A stretch of DNA of 64,000 nt from Paulinella micropora (GCA_009731375.1 BJOX01000065.1:883559-947558), one strand, 5' to 3'. Positions 1-11,569 are shown, counted from the stretch's first letter. Translations and numbers: made by a program. The notes: generated by a model not told the origin, from the sequence alone.

Positions 1-78
1 TCGTCTCTGTCTGCTTCGTCTCTGTCTGCTTCGTCTCTGTCTGCTTCGTCTCTGTCTGCTTCGTCTCCGTCTGCTTCG
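1..78. repeat. 15-bp coding minisatellite at the window edge
   Basis: About five tandem copies of TCGTCTCTGTCTGCT, the last ones degenerate, run off the left edge. On the minus strand they encode a Lys-Thr-Lys-Gln-Thr-Glu repeat that continues the recombinase reading frame. Confidence 0.85.
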
Positions 79-585
79 TCTTTTTTGCTTTTATAAACTC
101 ATTTACTATTTTCGCCCCAATCCCGCTAATTTGCCTTAATTTCGTATTCGTTATCTTGCCCCCGTGGTCGTTGTAAATTTTATTAAGTAATTCGTTTTTA
201 TCCTCACTGCTCGCTTTCTTCCCTAAGGGCTTATATTTGCCGTCGTTGCCGTCGTCGTCCTCTATGTCTTCACTTTCTACCCCTTTGATATTTAAACATA
301 AATCTATTTTCTTTCGTAGTTCCTCTAGTTCGGTTTTTAATCCCTCCTCCATCATCTCCCGCGGGTCTGCCACATTCACCCATGAATACGAAAAACTCGT
401 TAAAAGGTCGCCGTGTCCTAATACATTGCTTACCCACGTATTGTAATTAGTTGTTCTTGGGTCTGCGAAATTCGTATATGAAAGGCTCGCGTATAATTTA
501 CGCAACATACTGCTCCTCTGTGTATAATCTGCTAGCCATGGAAAAACTTTTATTATTCGTTTGTTTAGTTCGTTGTTTTTATCTT
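1..585 (-). CDS. tyrosine recombinase C-terminal part, telomere-resolvase (protelomerase)-like, partial
   Basis: The minus strand is open from 585 to the window edge with no stop. The peptide carries the catalytic C-terminal signature of tyrosine recombinases. There is an arginine in MLRKLYASLSY (codon 500-502), a VLGH histidine (413-415), and a nucleophile-like tyrosine in SFSYSW (386-388). The Arg-Lys-x-Tyr run after box II and the LGH-to-SYS spacing resemble telomere resolvases more than ordinary integrases, where HxxR is usual; here the H position is Ser. Downstream come an acidic linker, a helix-turn-helix-like stretch (GGKITNTKLRQISGIGAK) and a Lys/Thr/Gln/Glu repeat. The N-terminal half should lie in or across the 10-N join at 586-595, so it is unclear whether this is separate from or fused to the neighbouring helicase. 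The tyrosine recombinase call is fairly safe; the resolvase subtype is inference. Confidence 0.6.
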
Positions 586-595
586 NNNNNNNNNN

Positions 596-1812
596 TTATT
601 TTCGCCTTCTTAATTGTCGGCTCGCTCGCGTTTGGCTCGTCTAAGTCGCTTATTTCGTAGTTGGCTAATATGAAATGCTTTATTAAATTTTGTATCCATT
701 GGCGGGCGTCTTTGTTCTGCTCCACTTTGTTTTTAGCAAGTAATTTTATGTAATCGTTCGCTACTACATTAACCGCGCCATATTGGCCATATGTCCAATT
801 TGCCAAGGTTGCGATTTCGTCCCGCTTTTGCCTGTCGTTAAGGCTCGCGCTTAATTGCCTTAAATACTGCGTTTCGCTTTCAATGGTCGCCGTGTTATAA
901 TTCGTATAAAATAAGTATATATTGCTGTCTATCGGGTGCCGTATTCTGCCCAACATCTGGTAGAAATCCCCGCTCATGTTTGTCTTATTACACGCCACTG
1001 CTACAATATTATTAAAAACCCCCTTGTGGTAGTAATCTAAGCCCCCCGTAATTGCTGGTGAGTAAATAACAATATCATACTCCGCCCATTTCTTGTATTC
1101 GTCGGCCATTGCTTCCCGCACTTCTTCCGTTTTGTTTGTTTCGCCCGTTATCAATAGCACTCTGTGCTTATCCCTCTTTAACATCTTAGCCAACGTTCTA
1201 AGCAGTCGTTTGCCAATATTTGCGGGGACTAATACCTTTTTACCCTCGCACCTTAATTTAATAATCTGTTCGTAAGCCTCGCCGATATTGCCCGCCTTAA
1301 TGTGTATGTGGCGCTTTGTTTTGCTCGCAATCTCCAACCCGTTTGAGATATCATTATTAATAAATAGCGTTTTTGCCTCTCTGCCACATTCCCGCCGTAT
1401 GTTTTGAAAAAATTCAATATCATCGGCCTTTAGTGTGCCAGACATTGTAATTATCTGTTTAGCCGTGCCTATTACATATTTTATTATCTCCCAGTTGTTC
1501 TTGTTGTTCCGCGACTTCTTAAACGTATCACTCGTTAAGTGCTTAACGAATTGGTCGGCCTCGTCAATAACTAATTTATTTATCGGTTCTCTGCTTATCG
1601 GTATTCTGTGAAAACTATCTGCTTGAATGGTCAAATTATTCTTTTTTAATTTCCCCTTCGGCTCGTCTCTGTAATCCACATTTAAAGGGTATTTGCTTTT
1701 ATAGTCGCTCGCCAGTGTCCGCCTATAAGTTAAACTGCTTACAACGGACTTAAAGCGGGGCGTTTGTTTTAATTGTAATATCGCCTCTGCGGGGTTGTCT
1801 TTATGTTTTTCT
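596..1812 (-). CDS. herpesvirus-type origin-binding helicase (superfamily 2), partial
   Basis: The minus-strand frame is open from the gap at 1813-1822 to the join at 586-595, about 400 residues with no true start visible. SF2 helicase motifs appear in order: Walker B as VIDEADQF, motif III as ITMSGT, motif V as SPAITGGLDY and motif VI as QMLGRIRHP. Motif I (Walker A) is missing and should lie upstream in the gap. The SGT form of motif III and the GGLDY/GRIRH arrangement match the origin-of-replication-binding helicases of herpesviruses (UL9 type), also present in giant viruses and related elements. Its role would be unwinding an origin to start replication. It is AT-rich, unlike the GC-rich spliced genes that follow, and runs in the same direction as the recombinase. 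Confidence 0.65.
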
Positions 1813-1830
1813 NNNNNNNNNNTAAAAAAA

Positions 1831-2097
1831 CATAGGACACATCAAAAACATACATTGAAATTTATAAAAACATACAAAGACGTAAAACAAAATGCGATAA
1901 AATCAATACTAAGCCCTTTTTTGCCAAAATGACGACAAAAAACATATAAATGAAATTTATATATATTTTATGATAGTAAAATATGTTTTTTGTCGTCATT
2001 TTGGCAAAAAAGGGCTTAGTATTGATTTTATCGTATTTTGTTTTACGTCTTTGTATGTTTTTATAAATTTCAATGTATGTTTTTGATGTGTCCTATG
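1831..2097. repeat. 267-base near-perfect foldback (two 117-base arms, 33-base AT-rich centre)
   Basis: The left arm 1831-1947 is the reverse complement of the right arm 1981-2097 over all 117 bases, with one mismatch (G at 1894). The axis is at 1964. The centre 1948-1980 is unpaired and AT-rich. The symmetry continues outward for about 8 more bases after a 3-base indel, then is cut off on the left by the N join at 1813-1822. It sits just upstream of the helicase and recombinase genes, where the end of a hairpin-ended linear replicon would be expected. A foldback transposon or assembly inversion is the alternative. Confidence 0.9.
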
Positions 2098-2280
2098 TTG
2101 TTTTTTTATGTTTCTAAGGCTTGTTTTATGATATACGATATAGACATGTCTATTCTACATAAATGATCATATATATATATATATTTCACCAATCAACTTT
2201 TAATGACAGACTACTTGCCACCAGTAGGAATAAGTGGGAAGCGTAAAAGTTAAAAGTGGGGAAGTGGTAAAGCCTACTGT
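2098..2280. other. AT-rich flank with a 14-bp palindrome and a solo foldback-element arm
   Basis: No gene is seen. ATAGACATGTCTAT at 2140-2153 is a perfect palindrome. Around 2205-2250 the sequence (ACTACTTGCCAC, then GTGGGAAGCG) resembles the terminal arms of the foldback element at 22205-22584, so this may be a fragment of the same family. Confidence 0.5.
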
Positions 2281-2289
2281 GGACTCATA

Positions 2290-3466
2290 GATAGAGTCAA
2301 AACGAAGGAATAAGATTTATATGGTGGTGCCACGGTGGTAGTGGCGGTGACAAGGACAAGCATGCCGACGACCAGGGTGCACGTGGCGGCGGCGGTGGTG
2401 ATGGTGGTGGCGGTGGTGGCGGTGGCAAGGACAAGCATGCCGACGACCAGGGCGGTGACCGGGAGGAGTTCAAACAGGGTGGCAGCGGCCGGAAGGACCA
2501 GGTCAGCGACCAATCGCTCATACACATACGTCAGTTCTACGATGGGAGCTCACTGGAAGACAACGACTACTCGGATGAGGAAGCGGACGCGTTCGCGGTC
2601 GAGCTTCATGGCGACCTTGGCGGAATTCAAGAAGGTAAGAAGCCTGCTTTTGAAGTTTAGTACACACATACACACATACATACGCACATAGTATTACATA
2701 GAATAAGTTTAGTACACACATACACACATACATACGCACATAGTATTACATAGAATAATACAAACATACATACAAACATACATGCAAACATAGTATTACA
2801 TACAAACATACATACAAACATTCGTACAAACACACATGCAGATAAAGTCGCGTTCGAGGTGGGTCTCGGCGAGCGTGGCGGCGGTCGCGGCGAGCGTGGC
2901 GGCGGTCTCGGCGAGCGTGGCGGCGGTCGCGGCGAGCGTGGCGGCGGTCGCGGCGAGCGTGGCGACGGTCGGGGGGGGCCAGACGGGCACCAACAATGGC
3001 GGTGGCGGCGGTGGGAAAGGCAACAACGGCGGCAATAATAGGAGCGGTGGAGCAGGCGGGGGCGACGGGGAGAAACCACCGAGTGGCTCAGGGGTAAAAA
3101 GCAGCCATTCATCAGACATACTTATCGCATACTCAGCTACATACCTGCGTAAACATACAATATTAGGAAATCAAATCATTTCGAATGCCGACATTTACAT
3201 GAAGAAGCTTCCTTCACCTTGGTTCGGTGTTGGCGCCAAGGTGGTGACCGATGGGTTCCTTGGCGGCAACCTGTGTGTCCGCAATATGATCGAATGGGGA
3301 GCATTTGGGCAACCTTCGGATTATGGCCGCGCGCGTCAATCAAGACCATGGGCAGAGATCAGCTACGCCAACTTGAGTGCGACGGTGACCAAGGTACATA
3401 TACATACATACACGCATACGCATACATACCAATACATATATCATTCTCTCTCTCTCTCTCTCTCTT

Positions 3467-3503
<37 letters not shown>

Positions 3504-3664
3504 ACTTTCTGAGGTAATACCTGGTAGCTGTCAACAAATTGTGCGAGTTGTGCAGTACGTGCCACCAGGTGTTGGTATCACCCTGGACCTCAGCGAAGAA
3601 GAAGCCAAACTTGCTGGTGTAGAAAGACAACCTTTGAGTATCCCCACTTTTGCACTGGTCGCTC

Positions 3665-3728
<64 letters not shown>

Positions 3729-4979
3729 TTCTCTCTCTTTCTCTCTCTTTCTCTCTCTTTCTCTCTTTTTCTCTCTCTTTCTCTTTCTCGCTCTCTATCT
3801 ATCTATCTATCTGTCTATCTATCTGTCTATCTATCTGTCTATCTATCTATGTATCTATCTATCTATCAGGATTCAAAACCGTCTCCTAAGAAACCATCTT
3901 CTAAGACTCCGTCTCCTAAGAAACAGTCTTCTAAGACTTCGTCTTCTTCGTCTTCTTCGTCTTCTTCGTCTTCTTCGTCTTCTTCGTCTTCTTCGTCTTC
4001 TTCGTCTTCTTCGTCTTCTTCGTCTTCTTCGTCTTCTTCGTCTTCTTCGTCTTCTTCGTCTTCGTCGTCTTCTTCGTCTTCTTCGTCTTCTTCTTTGTCT
4101 TCTTTGTCTTCTTCGTCTTCTTCTTTGTCTTCTTTGTCTTCTTCGTCTTCTTCGTCTTCTTCGTCTTCTTCGTCTTCTTCGTCAACAACGCTCGACACCA
4201 CGACCAACAAAAATGCAAAAAAGAAGAAGAGGTCTTCTAAGACTCCGTCTTCTAAGACTTCGTCTTCGAAGACTTCGTCTTCTTCGTCTTCTTCTTCTTC
4301 TTCTTCTTCTTCTTCTTCTTCTTCTTCTTCTTCTTCTTCTTCTTCGTCTTCTTCGTCTTCTTCGTCTTCTTCGTCTTCTTCGTCTTCTTCGTCTTCTTCG
4401 TCTTCTTCGTCTTCGTCTTCTTCTTCGTCTTCTTCTTCGTCTTCTTCTTCGTCTTCTTCGTCTTCTTCGTCTTCTTCGTCTTCTTCTGCAGAAACGCCCG
4501 ACACCACGACCGAGAAAAAGGCAAGAAAGAAGAAGAGGCCTAGGTCAAGTACATGTACATACAAGCATGCACAAATACATGCGCACATACATAGTATTAC
4601 ACTGCCATGCACATAATATTGCATCAATCTAGGTCGAAGGGAAACGAACAAGAGGTCCAGCAGCCACCTGGAAAGAAGTCAAGAAATGAAGAGCAATTGC
4701 CTGAGGAAGAAGGTAAGAACCGTATCTTTCACATTACATACATAGGCAGTCACATAGACAATATATGTACATAGATACGAACATACCAGGGTCCTAGTAC
4801 TACATACAGAGTTTACATATATACTATTAGGTGATGAACGGGAGGGCCTTGCAATATCATTCAGCGCGGGTCTTCTAGATGACTGGCCGGAAACCAAGAG
4901 ACTAGACGTACTCTCCTTGACCAACGAAATCCAAGTGGGTGAAGCGGACCTCGACGGCATATCCGTCTGGACCCGGTGC

Positions 4980-4980
<1 letters not shown>
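2290..4980 (+). CDS. multi-exon hypothetical gene, Gly-rich / Ser-rich nuclear-type protein
   Basis: A chain of exons with plausible GT-AG borders: up to 2634; 2842-3093; about 3200-3393; 3514-3657; 3870-4543; 4633-4712; from 4831. Their peptides are non-random: a Gly/Asp/Lys segment with two KDKHADDQG copies, a GERGGGR repeat, the segment LDLSEEEAKLAGVERQ, a Lys/Pro start followed by very long poly-Ser ending in the basic patch KKKRPR, then an acidic segment and SAGLLDDWPETKRLD. I recognise no domain family. Low complexity plus basic patches suggests a nuclear or RNA-associated protein, which is inference. One frame break lies in a run of eight G near 2970. Introns are CA, TC and TATC arrays. 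No start codon was assigned, and the gene may continue across the 5289-5298 join. Confidence 0.45.
3940..4487 (+). repeat. (TCT/TCG)n array coding poly-serine
   Basis: Two long trinucleotide blocks, 3940-4183 and 4261-4487, are separated by a unique stretch coding TTLDTTTNKNAKKKKR-like sequence, repeated after the second block as PDTTTEKKARKKKR. In the exon frame both blocks read as serine. Confidence 0.85.
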
Positions 4981-5043
<63 letters not shown>

Positions 5044-5084
5044 TTTTGTTTTTCTTTCTCTCTCGTTACCGGAGATATGTCGCG

Positions 5085-5250
5085 AATATGCCGCGACCGC
5101 CGCGAGCGCTGAGAGTGTTGTTTACATTCCGTAACGCATATGCCGCGAGCGCCGCGAGCGTTATGTAATTTAGAAACGCATATGCCGCGAGCGCCGCGAG
5201 CGTTATGTAATTTAGTAATGCATATGCCGCGAGCGCTGAGAGTGTCGTCT
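5085..5250. repeat. dispersed GC-rich motif array (TGCCGCGAGCGCCGCGA)
   Basis: Three tandem copies of a roughly 42-bp unit containing CATATGCCGCGAGCGCCG and GTTATGTAATTTAG. The same core recurs at about 6428-6470, 6540-6560, 7495-7515 and 9125-9250, usually inside ATAC-type introns. No gene is seen here; the 10-N join at 5289-5298 follows. Confidence 0.75.
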
Positions 5251-5439
5251 ATATGTAAATAATGTTATATATATTGCTCCTTTCCTCCNNNNNNNNNNCT
5301 GCGCGGCGGCAAAAGCTTCTTTTGCAACTTACCTGTTGTTATTTAGGGACGAGGGGCGGCACCTGCGTCGGATACACTGTGTAAAAGGCTTTATGGTGCA
5401 GGTCCTCTCTCTCTCTGTTGCATCCACACAGCTCATTAA

Positions 5440-5470
<31 letters not shown>

Positions 5471-5539
5471 TACAAAAATTTCACATATTGACTATACATA
5501 CAAACATGTGTATACATAAATGAATTTATACAGGTGACA

Positions 5540-5892
5540 ATGGCCTCGGGAAGCCAGGAGTGCGGCCTCGGCTCCAGGATATTTACGAGAGATGAGCAGG
5601 ATTTCCACGTGCTTGGGTTCTGCTGGATCTATAGGAAAGGATGGTAATACAATACACATACATACACAGTAACACTTAAAAACATATACATTAATCATGC
5701 CTAAATACATATCATGCTATATTCAATACTACATACAACATTAGGTACTGGATTGTCTGCGCGAAGGATGGAACAGACGCCTTCATGCTGTCCGTCGATA
5801 AAGTGGACCTGTCATCGAACAAAGCGATGCGCCAGGTAGACACGAGACGCTACAGGCAGCTAGTCAAGATCATAGAGGACATCATCAAAAAG
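5540..5892 (+). CDS. hypothetical two-exon coding segment starting MASGSQECGLGS
   Basis: Exon 5540-5643 begins at an ATG in good context (ACAATGG) and ends GGATG/GTAATAC. After an intron ending ATTAG, exon 5745-5892 continues in phase, giving 84 codons with no stop. The peptide includes FTRDEQDFHVLGFCW and CAKDGTDAFMLSVDKVD. I recognise no family. The frame stays open past 5892 through a TC array to 6279, so the true 3' end is unresolved. It may instead be a downstream part of the gene at 2290-4980. Confidence 0.45.
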
Positions 5893-5912
5893 GTCGACCT
5901 CCCTCTTTCAGA

Positions 5913-5975
<63 letters not shown>

Positions 5976-6291
5976 GATGCCGCTGCCGCCGCTGTTGCTG
6001 TGCCGCCACCGCCATCATCCTTCATCACCACCTTACCGCCACCGCCGTTACCGCTGCTACGCTTGCAGCCGCCGCTGCCGCCGCTGTCGCTGTGGCCGCC
6101 ACCCGACCAGCGGCGGCGGTCACAGCAACAGCGACGGTAACGAAGGCGGTGGCGGCAAGGTGATGATGAAGGATGATGGCGGGGGCGGCAACGTAAATTA
6201 TATTTATCACACTTTTCCTGCCCTCTCTTCTCATGGGGCAGATGTGAAGACAAATACAGAAACGCGGATGTACCAGTGAAAGAATTATCTG

Positions 6292-6365
6292 ATGATGGGC
6301 AATACATCTCACCTCAGCGAAACGGAAAAAACTGCAGCAAAAGATGCGGAAAATCGGTACATACA

Positions 6366-6398
<33 letters not shown>

Positions 6399-7354
6399 TA
6401 TCTACCTACCTGCATGCGCATTTATGTACATGCCGCGAGCGCCGTAAATATGCCGCGACCGCCGCGAGCGCTACATACATACATACATACATACATACAT
6501 ACATGCATATCTGCCTACCTACATGCGCATTTATGTACATGCCGCGAGCGCCGTAAATATGCCCCTACATACATACATAAATACATACATACATACATAC
6601 ATACATAGGCGGGAGGAGGTGGAGAACGCCGTCAAGGAATCAAACACCTTATCAGAACTGCAGGATCGGCTGTCGAAGATGGAGCGCCTGGAGGATCGGC
6701 TGTCGAAGATGGAGCGCCTGGAGGATCGGCTGTCGAAGATGGAGCGCAAACTCGAAAAGCTTCAGAAAGGTTTTTGTGTATGTAACATTTTATGTATGCA
6801 AATTATCGGTATGTATGTTATGTGTGTATGTACGCATGTCTGCATTGTATGTAAGAAGTGTATGAATGTATTCATGATAATACTTATAGTATGTATGACA
6901 TTATATGCATGCACGCATGTATGTATGTATGTGTTTGCATGCAATGTAGCGAGAAAAAAGGGAAAAAGTCTTTTTTAAAAGAAGAAGAAGAAGAAGAAGA
7001 AGAAGAAGAAGAAGAAGAAGAAGAAGAAGAAGAAGAAGAAGAAGAAGAAGAAGAAGAAGAAGAAGAAGAAGAGCGAGGAACCTTCACAGAGTGTGAAAGC
7101 GATGAAAGTGAGTCATCACCAACGAAGATGAAAACAGTGATGACAGCGCTGGGAGCAAAGACGGCAGCAGCGGTGACGGTGGCGGTGGCAGTGGCAGTAG
7201 CGACAAGAGTGGCGATGGCAGTTGCAAGAGCGACAAGAGTGGCGATGGCAGTTGCAAGAGCGACAAGGGTGGCGATGGCAGTGCCAAGAAAAAGAACAGC
7301 GACAAGGCCAAGTTAAAGGACAGTGGCAAGGAGAAGACGGTACAGTACAAGTGA
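6292..7354 (+). CDS. small coiled-coil protein gene with a 65-base first exon shared with the gene at 8986
   Basis: Exon 1, 6292-6356 (65 bases), encodes MMGNTSHLSETEKTAAKDAE and ends ..ENR split at the splice site. Exon 2, 6609-6769, restores the frame and has three copies of a DRLSKMERLE heptad-like unit, a clear coiled coil. A further exon from about 6950 has a (GAA)n poly-Glu run. The end, 7160-7354, is a Gly/Ser/Asp/Lys-rich tail with repeated DKSGDGSCKS units, ending at TGA 7352-7354. The frame between poly-Glu and tail is not continuous; there is a homopolymer indel or an unresolved intron. Intron 1 is an ATAC array with GC-rich TGCCGCGAGCGCC copies. An AATAAA follows at 7408. Function unknown; a structural or nuclear role is a guess. 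Confidence 0.55.
6977..7072 (+). repeat. (GAA)n array, poly-Glu coding
   Basis: About 32 GAA units without interruption, lying in the coding part of the coiled-coil gene. Confidence 0.9.
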
Positions 7355-7407
7355 GGCTTTAGTAATGTGCGTGTTGTGTCTCATGTCATTGAAAAACGGT
7401 TTCTTTC

Positions 7408-7413
7408 AATAAA
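7408..7413 (+). promoter_or_regulatory. polyadenylation signal AATAAA
   Basis: AATAAA sits 54 bases after the TGA at 7352-7354, a normal distance for a eukaryotic 3' end. Confidence 0.6.
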
Positions 7414-7656
7414 AAAAGTTTGTCGCATATACATACATATATGTACATTTCCATATATGATTATTCTTATATATATACATGTGCAGCCTCAACGCTGCGA
7501 GCGCTGAGGGTGTCAGCGATTCTATATACCACACATTCAAATATTTAAAATGTCTTTTACATTAAAAAAAACTTAGTCAACGTTGTGGTGCGGGTGCGCT
7601 ATCTTGATTTGTATCAGCTACTGCCAGCGAGGCCCGAGCCCCCGCCCCGCTCAGAA

Positions 7657-8768
7657 GCATTCTGGAGTACATGCGATCTAGACGTCTGGATATGTTGGAA
7701 CTGCAACGAACGGGTTTAGTGCCCCCGATTGCGGGCGCACCGGCTGCCGAGCTGCTAACCCGCACCTACTGCGGTTGCCTGACTTTTGCGCTACACATGG
7801 AGACCCAGTCCATGAGTGGCTATGCTGGTTCCGGCTGGCGCGGGGCGGTCATCTGGGTGACGGGCATGCATCACCAATCTGCAGTGCCGGGGTGCCAGAG
7901 ACGACATTGACTAGGTCTTTTACACATTCCCACAGCCGAACCTGCGCCGATGCAGGGATGCAGGGCACCGCACGCCCGAAGTGTTACGCGCTGCTTGACT
8001 ACTTCCTTCAGGGAGAAAAAGCAAGCTAACTTTCGTGGATGCGGGTGCAGGAGAAGGGCATGCAGTGAACATCGCGGGTGTCATGGGCTTTGCAGAAGTG
8101 TTTGGTGTCGAGATAGGAGACTACCACCTCAACCAAGAGAGACAAGTGGGACTGCCTGAGCAAGCGCGCTGTCGCTCAACTAGATAAGAAACGGCCGCAG
8201 GTGCTTTGGAGGACTGCATGCAATGCTAATTTTAGACTGGGCCAGCTATGGCAGGCCGACAGTAAGCACCGCTGCGTGGCAGTGTACAGCTTCTGGCATG
8301 GCTGGAATCAGGAGGACAAGCAACACTTGCTGCGCCTGCTAGAGAAGGACAAGCAAGTCTATTACGTCTTCTTGATAGACAGAGTGAGTAGTCTGCGGGC
8401 ATGTGATGCGGTTGACCTGCTCATGACCTTCAACCCTACTTGCCATGCGCCAGTAAGACTGGCTGGAGGCAAGCGCGCGCAGACCTTTAAACTGTTTGTG
8501 TTCAGCAGGCAGCGTTCCGCCGCGCTGACCCTTTCTCTCCATGTATGTATGTATGCAGTATATTCATGTATGTGTGAATGTAACAACTTACGTATGTGTG
8601 TATGTGTGAATGTATGTAGGACAAAACGAAAAAGACTGGTGGTGGCGGCGAAACCGAGCAGAGTAGTCAGGAAGAGGAAGCGACTCACGAGCCAGTAGAG
8701 AAGACGAGAAGCCCCCGTCGAAGCGCTAGCGATCCCAGGCCCACGGACGCAGGGTACAATTATAAATA
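7657..8768 (+). pseudogene. SAM-dependent methyltransferase-like gene (possibly DOT1-type), frame-broken
   Basis: The core at 8026-8160 reads LTFVDAGAGEGHAVNIAGVM followed by an acidic GVEI. This is a typical SAM-binding motif I and its post-motif acid, close in style to DOT1 histone methyltransferases. After a one-base frame change near 8140, the segment from about 8140 to 8546 gives motif-IV-like VYSFWHGWNQEDKQ. An intron 8547-8619 (GTATGT..GTAG) joins in phase to a final exon 8620-8768, a Gly/Glu/Arg-Ser tail ending YNYK and TAA. Upstream, the Cys/His-rich piece ICWNCNE (7690s) and a second one (CATHGDPVHEWLCW, 7780s) suggest a zinc finger, in different frames. Up to three frame changes imply a decayed gene or sequence errors. 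SAM binding is fairly clear; the substrate is unknown. Confidence 0.5.
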
Positions 8769-8834
8769 ATATTACAACATATTATACATACGTATAATGT
8801 TTATATACATACATAACAAGAAATATGTACATAC

Positions 8835-8898
8835 ATACACATATACAAATATATATATATATACATATATATATACATATATTTTTACATATACATAT

Positions 8899-8929
<31 letters not shown>

Positions 8930-8957
8930 CATACATATACATATACATATACATGCA
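8835..8957. repeat. (ATATAC)n array
   Basis: Alternating ATAT and ATAC units fill the spacer between the methyltransferase-like gene and the next small gene. No gene is seen. Confidence 0.85.
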
Positions 8958-8985
8958 TACATACATGCAAACGTACATACCTAGG

Positions 8986-9764
<779 letters not shown>

Positions 9765-9773
9765 TGTCCTGCG

Positions 9774-10266
9774 GTGCCGCGTGTCGTTGCATACACAATC
9801 ACGATAGCCATCATAAAATGGGGCAGGTTTGGTTTTGTTATGGCATTCACGAGCGATGTTGCAGCAGGACCTCCTAGGACACTATCAAATTACACATACA
9901 GTAAAGCACGTAGGGACGCGCGGTACCAAACTTTGCCAGAGGGAGCAACAGACTTTATTGCGGCTGGAGAATGGGTCCCATTTGTACATTCCTTGGAGAG
10001 TACAAATGGACCCATCCTTGCCTGCTATGCAGAGAGAGCATTGCGCCATGACATCCAGAAACAAATCTCATTGCAACTGTGTTTTATATGTTGAAGATGA
10101 GGGACTGTATCCCACAATCAGCATAAAAACAAAAGCAAACAGGTTCTACCATGCTTGGTCATTAGTCATAGTAGACTACGGATGGTCAGATGCAGTAAAG
10201 GATGAAAACAAAATTGTTGATGTCAAAGAGGGGGACTTAGTTCAATACCTTGGACTGATTGGGTAG
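9774..10266 (+). pseudogene. possible SET-domain-like fragment, frame-broken
   Basis: Two overlapping frames look coding in succession. The first (to about 10060) has EGATDFIAAGEWVPFVHSLE. The second (about 10060-10266) has KSHCNCVLYVEDEG and LVIVDYGWSD, ending at TAG. The order, with an Asn-Cys segment then a DYGW-like end, is reminiscent of SET methyltransferase domains. The match is weak and I would not rely on it. A one-base indel in the AGAAACAAA region near 10060 would join the frames. No start or splice structure was resolved. Confidence 0.3.
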
Positions 10267-10721
10267 GTGTAAGGGAAATGGAGAGACAAATGAGCGAGAT
10301 CTAACTTAGCTTTTCACGTTTGAATCCTTTTGTAAAAATATTTCAGTAAAGTTGTTGATAAATCGTACATACAAGAATGATAATATAGCTATTTTTCAGT
10401 ACCTGTAAGTCTCTGTACTAAAATATTGAGGCGGTTACTTACACTACTAGACAACCACCTTGTATCTCCGTTCATCTTGCCTTTTCAGACCTGGCTGGCG
10501 GGCCATTCTTATTAGACGTCTCCCGGTGTGCGAGTTTTGTTATAATAAATCATTAATACTACATGACCGAAGGCTGATTTTAACACTAGATAAATTACAA
10601 CACTGGAAAAGAAATATAATGAAAATTTTAAACAAATACAAAATGGGCGCCACTGGCCACCTGTGCATTATCCATTTGAATTGCCGAAACGCAAACATGT
10701 ATGCCTGCATCACGGCTGAGG

Positions 10722-11564
10722 CGGCCCAAACACACCGTTCTGGGTCGGAACGGCGAGAGATAGCGAGCCGAGCCGCCCCGGCGTAACCCGGCAGCCTGGC
10801 GGGGCGCTGAAACCTAGCCCTAACCCTAAACCTAACCTTGGCCTTGAGGAATGACAGCCGCGTTGGCTCGCCTGCCTCCGCCGCAAGTAGTCCGAATGAG
10901 GCCCTAGCTAGGTTATGCTTGATGGCTCCTGATCCGGCCCGCATTAAAGTTTGGAGCTCGTGGCCACAGGTTTTGAGTTCAAACGGGCCCTCACCCCGCA
11001 AGGTGTGCACTGAAGCCTAGGTAACTGCAACCGTGACCGTGACAGCTTTCCGCCTCGCTCTCTGCCGGCAGTTGTTGGAGTGAGCCGATGCTGGGGAGCT
11101 GAAGAAAGCAGTTGCTTGCCGGACCCGTCCTCGAATGCCGAGCCCTGCCAGCCGAGCGTTGATTCACACAGCCTAACCCTAACCCTAACCATAACCCTAA
11201 CCGTAACCCTAACCGTAACCCTAACCCTAAGTTGAAACCAGCCGAACGATTTTCTCCTGCACGCTGGCAGGACCCGGCTGGGTCGGCCCAAACACACCGT
11301 TCTGGGTCGGAACGGCGAGAGACAGCGAGCCGAGCCGCCCCTGCGTAACCCTGCAGCCTGGCGGGGCGCTGAAACCTAGCCCTAACCCTAACCCTAACCT
11401 TGGCCTTGAGGAATGGCCGCCGCGTTGGCTCGCCTGCCTCCGCCGCAAGTAGTCCGAATGAGGCCCTAGCTAGGTTCTGCTTGACGGTGCTCCTGATCAG
11501 GCCCACATTAAAGTTTGGAGCTCGTGCCCACAGGTTTGAGTTCAAACTGGCCCTCACCCCGCAA
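10722..11564. repeat. two 280-bp direct repeats with interstitial telomere-like CCCTAA arrays
   Basis: Copy A, 10722-11001, and copy B, 11284-11564, are nearly identical (offset 562). Each contains a short CCCTAA run (near 10815-10843 and 11378-11400). Between them, 11172-11230 is a longer CCCTAA array with CCATAA and CCGTAA variants. This is typical of subtelomeric or former telomeric DNA with TTAGGG-type repeats. No convincing gene. Confidence 0.85.
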
Positions 11565-11569
11565 ACTTC

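Noticed and set aside
3359-3889. Long frames of Ser-Leu repeats around 3360-3890
   Set aside because: They are translations of TC and TATC arrays that behave as introns between coding exons.
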